Shown: piece by piece, positions 49,134 through 54,796 of the stretch
How the letters are laid out: each line of letters opens with the position of its first letter
Position numbering within the stretch: position 1 is the stretch's first letter
Source of the DNA: Streptomyces spinoverrucosus
GTDB taxonomy: Bacteria > Actinomycetota > Actinomycetes > Streptomycetales > Streptomycetaceae
Direction of reading: 5' to 3'
DNA length: 54,796 bases
NCBI RefSeq assembly: GCF_006539505.1
Contig: NZ_BJND01000062.1
Span: 1-54,796 of the forward strand
Translations under genes and position numbers: made by a program
Notes under the pieces: generated by a model
Told to the model about the DNA's origin: nothing
The model's input: the letters and a program-made list of their open reading frames with translations, nothing else
Database searches by the model: none

Positions 49134-50873
49134 TCAGGCCGTGACCGCCTTGCCGGGCAGGGAGAGGTCCAGGTCGATCGGGTGGGTGTCGCCGGTGTGG
49201 GTTGCGGAGTGGGCGCTGGGGGCGTGGCCGGTGGCCTGGGTGGCGAGGACGTAGGAGCCCTCGGCCGGGACCGTGAGGGTGTAGCTGCCGTCCTCGGCGG
49301 AGACGGTCGCGCCCGCGTGGCGGCCCCGGCGGTCGATCAGTGTGACCTTGGCGCGGGCGACCGGTGTGCCGTCGGCGGCCAGGACCCGGCCGCGGAAATC
49401 GCCCAGCGCCGCGATCGCGCGCTCCAGGTTCGCGTCCTCCTCGCTGCTCGCCCGCAGCTGCGGCTTGTCGGCGGGGCGGCGGCGGGGCAGGCACAGGGCG
49501 AGGACCAGGCCGACGGCGACGGCGGCGGTCGCGATCAGGAAGGAGACGCGGAAGCCGTGCATGGTGGGGATCTCGACGCCCCCGACGGTGTTCGCGGTGT
49601 TCGCCAGCACCATGCCGATGACGGCGCTGGAGACCGACGTACCGATGGACCGCATCAGGGTGTTGAGGCCGTTCGCCGCGCCCGTCTCCGAGGCCGGGAC
49701 CGCGCCGACGATCAGCGCGGGCAGGGAGGAGTAGGCGAGGCCGATGCCCGCGCCGAGGACCACCGAGGTGACGACCGTCTGCCAGGCGGCGCTCATCAGG
49801 CCGAGGCCGCCGGCGTAGCCGAGGGCGATGACGAGGAGGCCGATGATCAGTGTGGTGCGCGGGCCGTAGCGGGCGGAGAGGCGGGCGTAGACCGGCGCGG
49901 TGAACATCATCGTCAGGCCCAGCGGGGCCACGCACAGACCGGCGACGACCATCGACTGGCCGAGGCCGTAGCCGGTGGCGGCGGGGAGCTGGAGGAGCTG
50001 GGGCAGGACGAGGGAGACGACGTAGAAGGAGACGCCGACCATGATCGACGCGAGGTTGGTGAGCAGCACCTCGCGGCGGGCGGTGGTGCGCAGGTCCACC
50101 AGGGGCGCGGAGCTGCGCAGCTCCAGCAGGCCCCAGAGGATCAGGACCACGGCGGCGGCGCCGAACAGGCCGAGCGTGGTGGTCGACGACCAGCCCCAGT
50201 CGCTGCCCTTGGTGATCGGGAGCAGGAGAAGGACCAGTCCCGTGGACAGGCCCAGTGCGCCCAGCAGGTCGAAGCCGCCCTCCGCGCGGACCGGGGACTC
50301 CGGTACGACGAGGAGGATGAGGGCGATGGCGAGGACGCCGAGGCCGGCGGCGCCGTAGAAGAGGGCGTGCCAGTCGGTGTTCTGGGCCACCAGGGCCGCG
50401 GCGGGCAGCGCGAGACCGCCGCCGACGCCGATCGAGGAACTCATCAGCGCCATCGCCGAGCCGAGCCGCTCACGCGGCAGCATGTCGCGCATCAGGCCGA
50501 TACCGAGCGGGATCGCGCCCATCGAGAAGCCCTGGAGCGTACGGCCGACGATCATCGGGAAAAGTGCGCTGGTGACCGCGCTGATCAGCGCGCCGACCAC
50601 CATCACCGTCAGGCTCATGACCAGCATGCGCCGCTTGCCGTACAGGTCGCCGAGCCGGCCCATGATCGGGGTGGCCACGGCGCCCGAGAGGAGGGTGGAG
50701 GTCAGGACCCAGGTGGCGTTGCTGGGCGAGGTGTCCAGCAGTTGCGGCAGGTCCTTGATGACCGGGACGAGCAGGGTCTGCATCACCGCGACAACGATGC
50801 CCGCGAAGGCGAGCAGCGGGACGACGGCTCCGCTCGCTCTTCCGGAGGGCTGGTCGGTCGTCGTGAGCGTCAT
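49134..50873 (-). CDS. MFS drug-type transporter (14-TM, DHA2-like) with C-terminal carboxypeptidase-regulatory-like domain
   Basis: 579 residues. The first 465 form an MFS pump: VLTSTLLSGAVATPIMGRLGDLYGKRRMLV (loop 2-3), GRTLQGFSMGAIPLGIGLMRDMLP, and YARLSARYGPRTTLI. Residues about 495-579 form a beta-sandwich of the carboxypeptidase-regulatory/Cna-B-like kind: FRGRVLAADGTPVARAKVTL, ATVSAEDGSYTLTVPAEGSY, VLATQATGHAPSAH. Such domains are normally secreted, and attachment to an MFS C-terminus is unusual. Its 3' end is partly duplicated downstream (see 48509-49133). Confidence 0.9.
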   Translation of the reverse strand: MTLTTTDQPSGRASGAVVPLLAFAGIVVAVMQTLLVPVIKDLPQLLDTSPSNATWVLTSTLLSGAVATPIMGRLGDLYGKRRMLVMSLTVMVVGALISAVTSALFPMIVGRTLQGFSMGAIPLGIGLMRDMLPRERLGSAMALMSSSIGVGGGLALPAAALVAQNTDWHALFYGAAGLGVLAIALILLVVPESPVRAEGGFDLLGALGLSTGLVLLLLPITKGSDWGWSSTTTLGLFGAAAVVLILWGLLELRSSAPLVDLRTTARREVLLTNLASIMVGVSFYVVSLVLPQLLQLPAATGYGLGQSMVVAGLCVAPLGLTMMFTAPVYARLSARYGPRTTLIIGLLVIALGYAGGLGLMSAAWQTVVTSVVLGAGIGLAYSSLPALIVGAVPASETGAANGLNTLMRSIGTSVSSAVIGMVLANTANTVGGVEIPTMHGFRVSFLIATAAVAVGLVLALCLPRRRPADKPQLRASSEEDANLERAIAALGDFRGRVLAADGTPVARAKVTLIDRRGRHAGATVSAEDGSYTLTVPAEGSYVLATQATGHAPSAHSATHTGDTHPIDLDLSLPGKAVTA

Positions 50874-51002
50874 TGAAGGGGGCCTCCAGGCCGAAGAAGA
50901 TCGTGGATACGTTCACGATGAACCACGTGCGCTCGGGCAACTATTCCGGTCCTTCGAGTCCCTAAGGAATCCTTGACCCTCTCATTGGGAACTGATGCGG
51001 CG

Positions 51003-52193
51003 TCAGCCCCGTGACGTCCCCGGGGTGAGCGGCCCGTCGGCGGCGAAGGCGAGTTCGGCGAAGCGTTCGCCGATGCGGCGGTGGGTGGCCGCGTCGGGGT
51101 GGAGGTCGTCGGGGAGGGGGAGTTCGGCGTAGTCGGCCTCGCCGTAGAGCTCGCGGCCGTCGAGGTAGTGGAGGTGGGGGTCGTCGGCCGCGCGCTGCTC
51201 GACGATTCGGGACAGTTCGGCGCGGATGACGTTCAGGGTGAGCTTCCCGGCGGCCGTCTCCGCCGGGTCGCCCGCCGCCCGGAACCGGAGTTGACCCGCA
51301 CCGAGGGCGCTGAAGTCGAAGGCGCAGGGGCCGGGGGTGTCCTCATGGATGGGGCACAGGATGGGGGAGACGACCAGCAGCGGTGTGGTGGGGTGGCCCT
51401 CGCGGAGCGTGTCCAGGAAGCCGTGGACGGCGGGGGTGAAGGCGCGCAGGCGCATCAGGTCGGCGTTGACCAGGTTGATCCCGATCTTGACGCTGATCAG
51501 GTCGGCGGGGGTGTCGCGCATCGCACGCGCGGTGAAGGGGTCGAGCAGGGCGCTGCCGCCCAGGCCCAGGTTGATCAGCTCGACACCGCCGAGGGCGGCG
51601 GCGAGGGCCGGCCAGGTGGTGCTGGGGCTCGCGGCGTCCGAGCCGTGGCTGATCGAGCTGCCGTGGTGCAGCCAGACCTTGCGGCCGGGGTTCGGCGCGG
51701 GTTCGACGGGGGCGTCGGTGCGCAGGGCGACGAGTTCGGTGGTCTCGTTGTGCGGCAGCCAGATCTCGACGGTCTTGGCGCGGTCGGGCAGGCCACCGAA
51801 GCGGACGGTGCCGGGCGGGCCGGGGCGGTGCTCGGTGGTACCGGTAGTCATGTCGATGGTGAGGGTGTTGCCGCCGGACGCGGTGGCCCGGTCGGTCGGG
51901 TGGCCGTCGACGAGCAGGTCGTACACGCCGTCCGGGCGCGGTGGGGCGCCGACGTAGACCCGCTTGGTGGGGAGCGTGTCCAGCTCGACGGCGGTGGCGC
52001 GGGTGCGGAAGGCCAGTCGTACGCCGGAGGGCTGGGCCTCGGCCATGGCGAGCTGTCCGTCGGTGTTCTGGGCGCGGGCGGCGGCGAGCAGCCGGTGCGG
52101 GAGCAGGCCGTGCGCGGTGCGCTCGACGTCGAGGGCGCCGCGGAGGAGGGCGGGGGTGAGGGGGGTGGTGATCCAGCGGTGCGTGGGGTGCAT
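51003..52193 (-). CDS. SGNH/GDSL hydrolase
   Basis: 396 residues. An N-terminal beta-rich domain (about 1-170; FRTRATAVELDTLP, VDGHPTDRATASGG) precedes the hydrolase, as in bacterial esterases with a carbohydrate-binding-like half. Catalytic blocks are HHGSSISHGSDA (Ser), NLGLGGSALLDPF (Gly), IGINLVNAD (Asn), and DDLHPDAATHRRIG (Asp and His). It probably deacylates a sugar or small ester; it has no signal peptide. It is co-oriented with the TetR gene upstream. Confidence 0.9.
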   Translation of the reverse strand: MHPTHRWITTPLTPALLRGALDVERTAHGLLPHRLLAAARAQNTDGQLAMAEAQPSGVRLAFRTRATAVELDTLPTKRVYVGAPPRPDGVYDLLVDGHPTDRATASGGNTLTIDMTTGTTEHRPGPPGTVRFGGLPDRAKTVEIWLPHNETTELVALRTDAPVEPAPNPGRKVWLHHGSSISHGSDAASPSTTWPALAAALGGVELINLGLGGSALLDPFTARAMRDTPADLISVKIGINLVNADLMRLRAFTPAVHGFLDTLREGHPTTPLLVVSPILCPIHEDTPGPCAFDFSALGAGQLRFRAAGDPAETAAGKLTLNVIRAELSRIVEQRAADDPHLHYLDGRELYGEADYAELPLPDDLHPDAATHRRIGERFAELAFAADGPLTPGTSRG

Positions 52194-52254
52194 GGCCTCT
52201 GCCTGTGGTTCCGGGGCGTGCTTCTGCCTGTGGTTCGGGGGGCTTGCTTGCGGG

Positions 52255-52827
52255 TCAGGCCGTGGGCCAGTTGTGCAGGAGGGCGTCGAGGGCGTCGAGG
52301 ATCCGGGACCAGGATTCCTGCGCGTCGGGGGCGCTGTGGCTGAAGCCACCGGCCAGCTCCAGGCTGACGTAACCGTGGAAGACGCTGCCCAGCATGCGGA
52401 CAGCGTGTGTCTGGTCGGGCTCCGTGAGGTCGTAGCCGCGCAGGATGGCCCGGGTCATGGCGGCGTGCCGGACCCCGGCGCTGGCGGCGGCCGTCTCGGG
52501 GTCGAGTCTGAGCTGGGCGGCGGCGTAGCGGCCGGGGTGCTCGCGGGCGTAGTCGCGGTAGACGTCGGCGAAGGCGGTCAGCGCGTCCTTGCCGGCCCGC
52601 CCGGCCAGGGCGTCGGCGGCGCGGTCGGCCATCTCCTCCAGGGCGAGCAGGGCGATCCTCGTCCTGAGGTCCTGGGAGTTCTTCACGTGCGAGTAGAGGC
52701 TCGCGACCTTGACGTCGAAGTGGCGGGCGAGCGCGGAGACGGTGACCTGGTCGAAGCCGACCTCGTCGGCGAGTTCGGCGGCGGCCTGGGTGAGGCGTTC
52801 GGGGGTCAGTCCTACGCGGGCAGCCAT
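52255..52827 (-). CDS. TetR-family regulator (WHG-type C-terminal domain)
   Basis: 190 residues. The helix-turn-helix is FDQVTVSALARHFDVKVASLYSHVKNSQDLRTRI. The C-terminal domain contains the W/H-G pattern HAVRMLGSVFHGYVSLELAGGF that defines this subgroup. It is divergent from the MFS gene at 52995, with a perfect palindrome between them, so it probably represses that transporter and itself. A ligand exported by the pump would release it. Confidence 0.92.
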   Translation of the reverse strand: MAARVGLTPERLTQAAAELADEVGFDQVTVSALARHFDVKVASLYSHVKNSQDLRTRIALLALEEMADRAADALAGRAGKDALTAFADVYRDYAREHPGRYAAAQLRLDPETAAASAGVRHAAMTRAILRGYDLTEPDQTHAVRMLGSVFHGYVSLELAGGFSHSAPDAQESWSRILDALDALLHNWPTA

Positions 52828-52863
52828 AAGTGTCCTTTCATTTGCTTGATACGATTCTGCATC

Positions 52864-52882
52864 TGCCTAAAGCCTTTAGGCA
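52864..52882. promoter_or_regulatory. TetR operator palindrome
   Basis: TGCCTAAAGCCTTTAGGCA is a perfect 9+1+9 palindrome in the divergent region between the TetR gene and the MFS pump gene, the expected binding site for the adjacent regulator. Confidence 0.8.
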
Positions 52883-52994
52883 AACGGATTAGGTGTGTAG
52901 GCCGGTGGAGGGCAGGGGAGAGCGTGCCTAGGCCGCAGGGCCGACGAATCGTGGGCCCAATTCCCGATGCGCGGGCCCTGGCACGGTTGAGAGC

Positions 52995-54425
52995 ATGGCC
53001 CGCATGCTCCGAGCCGCACCCGATCCCCGCATATCCCGTCGCACCGGCCGCGCCCCCACGTGGCTGGTGGTGGCGCTCGCCTGTTCCGGGCAGTTCCTGG
53101 TCGTCCTCGATGTGTCCGTCGTGAACGTGGCGCTGCCCTCGATGCGCGCCGATCTGGGGCTGAGCGGCCACGGGTTGCAGTGGGTGGTGAACGCGTACGC
53201 GATCGCCTTCGCCGGGTTCATGCTGCTCGGCGGGCGGGCCGGTGATCTGTACGGCCGGAAGCGGATGTTCCTGGTCGGGCTCGCGCTGTTCACGCTGGCC
53301 TCGCTGGGCGGCGGCCTGGCCCGCGAGGGATGGGAACTGCTCGCCGCGCGGGCGGCGCAGGGGCTGGGCGCGGCCGTGCTGGCGCCCTCGACGCTGACGA
53401 TCCTCACGGCGGCGGTGCCGGAGGGGGCGGCGCGGGCGCGGGCGATCGCGACGTGGACGGCGGTCGGCGCGGGGGGCGGGGCCGCGGGTGGGCTGGTCGG
53501 CGGGCTGCTGGTGGACGGGTTGTCGTGGCGGTGGGTGCTGCTGATCAATGTGCCGGTCGGTGCGGTCGTCCTGCTGGGCGCGCTGTGGTGGCTGCCGGAG
53601 AGCCGGGCCGGGGACGGGCGGCGGCTGGATCTGCCGGGCGCGTTGCTGGTGACCGCGGGGCTGGGGGCGCTGGCGTACGGGATCTCGCAGACCGAGGCTG
53701 CGGGGTGGACGGCGGCGGCGACGCTGGTGCCGTTGGTGGCGGGGCTGGTGCTGATCGGGGGGTTCCTGCTGGTCGAGGCGCGTACGGCGGCTCCGCTGAT
53801 GCCGCTGGGGCTGCTGCGGCTGCGGTCGGTGGCGTCGGCGAACGTGGCGATGTTCCTGAGCGGGTCCGCGATGTTCTGCATGTGGTTCTTCATGACGCTG
53901 TACGCGCAGAACGTGCTCGGCTACACGCCGCTGGAGGCCGGTCTCGCCCTGGTGCCCAGCTCGCTGGCCGTGGTGGTCGGCTCAAAGCTCGCGCCGCGGC
54001 TGATGCGGGGTGCGGGGGCGCGGAACGTGGCGGTGCTGGGGACCGTGGTGGCCGCGGCCGGGTTCGGGTGGCAGTCGACGATCAGTGTGGAGGGGTCGTA
54101 TCCGACGGCGATCATGTTCCCGGGGATTCTGATGATGCTGGGGGCCGGGCTGGCGATGACGCCGCTGGCGGCGCTGGCCATGTCGGGGGCGGAGCCGGGG
54201 GAGGCGGGGCTGGTGTCGGGGCTGATCAACACCTCCCGTGTGATGGGCGGTTCGCTGGGGCTCGCCGTGATGTCCACGATCGCGGCGGCACGGACGGCGG
54301 GCAGCGGGGCGCCTGCGGCGCTCACGGAGGGGTATGCCTTGGCGTTTCGGGCGAGTGCGGGGGTGCTGGTGGTGGGGGCGGTGGTTATGGCGGTGTGGTT
54401 GCCGCGGAGGGTGCGGGTGCGGTGA
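52995..54425 (+). CDS. MFS multidrug-type transporter (DHA2, 14-TM)
   Basis: 476 residues. VLDVSVVNVALPSMRADLGL is motif D1 of the 14-TM DHA2 drug:H+ antiporters; GGRAGDLYGRKRMFLVGLAL is loop 2-3 motif A; and RAAQGLGAAVLAPSTLTILT and WTAVGAGGGAAGGLVGGLL carry motif C. It exports a hydrophobic compound in exchange for protons. It is divergent from the TetR regulator and probably under its control. ATG 52995 or 53004. Confidence 0.93.
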   Translation: MARMLRAAPDPRISRRTGRAPTWLVVALACSGQFLVVLDVSVVNVALPSMRADLGLSGHGLQWVVNAYAIAFAGFMLLGGRAGDLYGRKRMFLVGLALFTLASLGGGLAREGWELLAARAAQGLGAAVLAPSTLTILTAAVPEGAARARAIATWTAVGAGGGAAGGLVGGLLVDGLSWRWVLLINVPVGAVVLLGALWWLPESRAGDGRRLDLPGALLVTAGLGALAYGISQTEAAGWTAAATLVPLVAGLVLIGGFLLVEARTAAPLMPLGLLRLRSVASANVAMFLSGSAMFCMWFFMTLYAQNVLGYTPLEAGLALVPSSLAVVVGSKLAPRLMRGAGARNVAVLGTVVAAAGFGWQSTISVEGSYPTAIMFPGILMMLGAGLAMTPLAALAMSGAEPGEAGLVSGLINTSRVMGGSLGLAVMSTIAAARTAGSGAPAALTEGYALAFRASAGVLVVGAVVMAVWLPRRVRVR

Positions 54426-54796
54426 GGCTCGGCGGCCGGGGGTCTTGGTGACGTTCAGGCCATCGTGTGTCGGTGATGCTCGGGCGGCCGGTGGCCCTGG
54501 GGTGGGTGGGGCGGCGGTGGTCTTGGGGCGGCTCGGGCGGTCGGCGGCCTTTGGGTGGCTCGGGCGGCCGATGGTCTTGCGGTGGCTCTGGTGCCGTGGT
54601 CTTGGCGTGGCTGAGGTGCCCGCGGTGCCGCTGCGCCCACCCGTGCCGCCCAAGCGGCACGACTGCCCGCAGCTACGCGCGTATGCGGCAGCCGCCACAC
54701 GTGGTCTAGAGGTGGCTTGGGTGGCCGGTGGTCTGGAGGTGGCTTGGGTGGCCGGTGGTCTGGAGGTGGCTTGGGTGGCCGGTGGTCTGGAGGGGG
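54426..54796. repeat. GC-rich degenerate repeats ending in a 27-bp tandem repeat
   Basis: No gene is supported. From about 54700 to the window end a 27-base unit, beginning GGTGGTCTGGAGGTGGCTTG, is repeated about 3.5 times and continues past the window. The first copy differs at a few bases. Upstream (54430-54660) looser units built on GGTCTTG and GGCTCGGGCGG recur at roughly 30-40 bases. Confidence 0.85.

Noticed and set aside
48574..49144. Short plus-strand open frames in the GC-rich region downstream of the MFS gene
   Set aside because: They consist of degenerate repeats and a copy of the MFS 3' end; the predicted proteins are low-complexity and share no family.
54385..54709. Pro-rich open frames over the terminal repeats as a repeat protein gene
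   Set aside because: All frames are open because the unit is GC-rich, none has a ribosome binding site, and the degenerate part does not keep a reading frame.
54700..54796. CRISPR array
   Set aside because: The 27-base units are directly adjacent with no spacers, and no cas gene is present.

Overview
This window is chromosomal DNA from a Streptomyces or very close relative. GC content is high, third codon positions are strongly GC-biased, GTG starts with purine-rich ribosome binding sites are common, and genes overlap by 4 nt. Family markers agree: a DUF397 / XRE-DUF5753 / ATP-binding triad, a SpoIIE phosphatase, a GT87-PAP2 fusion and a TTA codon. Fifty protein-coding genes are supported, plus two riboswitches (cobalamin and TPP), several palindromic operators, intrinsic terminators and four kinds of repeat. 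No rRNA, tRNA, CRISPR array or transposase was seen.

Layout. 1-3.4 kb: acetyltransferase, two small helical proteins, DUF1992, an FHA-like protein and an O-methyltransferase. 3.5-7.8 kb: a compact minus-strand operon of patatin-like lipase, MGT-type glycosyltransferase, membrane protein, membrane-anchored serine hydrolase and NAD(P)-binding protein. 8-11.8 kb: a ProP-like MFS transporter divergent from a GT87/PAP2 fusion. 11.8-13.6 kb: a secreted trypsin-fold pseudo-protease with a ricin-B lectin domain, and a small secreted protein. 13.9-15.5 kb: a WhiJ/BldB-like regulatory triad. 15.4-18.1 kb: a FadA5-like thiolase divergent from a CYP125-like P450 across a KstR-type operator. 18.2-24.8 kb: a secreted SLT-domain protein, then a five-gene ECF vitamin transporter operon under a cobalamin riboswitch. 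24.9-31 kb: pyruvate carboxylase and a large SpoIIE phosphatase. 31-36.8 kb: membrane protein, acetyltransferase, metallo-beta-lactamase-fold hydrolase, aldehyde dehydrogenase, 3Fe-4S-type ferredoxin, GYD protein, a TPP riboswitch with no thiamine gene behind it, and a KstR-like TetR regulator. 37-40.6 kb: glycosyltransferase, methyltransferase and alpha/alpha-toroid protein operon, sharing its promoter region with kstR. 41.2-44.8 kb: a three-gene envelope module with a solute-binding/VWA lipoprotein. 44.8-54.4 kb: LLM oxidoreductase, membrane protein, amidase, methyltransferase, an MFS pump with an unusual C-terminal domain, SGNH hydrolase, and a TetR/MFS divergent pair. The right end is a 27-bp tandem repeat.

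How it works together. The most coherent theme is a sterol-catabolism-type regulon: a KstR homologue, KstR-like boxes at the thiolase/P450 and kstR/glycosyltransferase promoters, and a TetR-type palindrome at the aldehyde dehydrogenase. A second theme is vitamin sensing. A B12 riboswitch controls an ECF transporter together with two secreted proteins, one of which may be an intrinsic-factor-like binder. A complete TPP aptamer reads into the antisense strand of kstR. A common streptomycete repeat occurs three times, and two copies are translated inside the ECF transporter genes.

All functional calls come from reading motifs and remembered family sequences. No database search was run.
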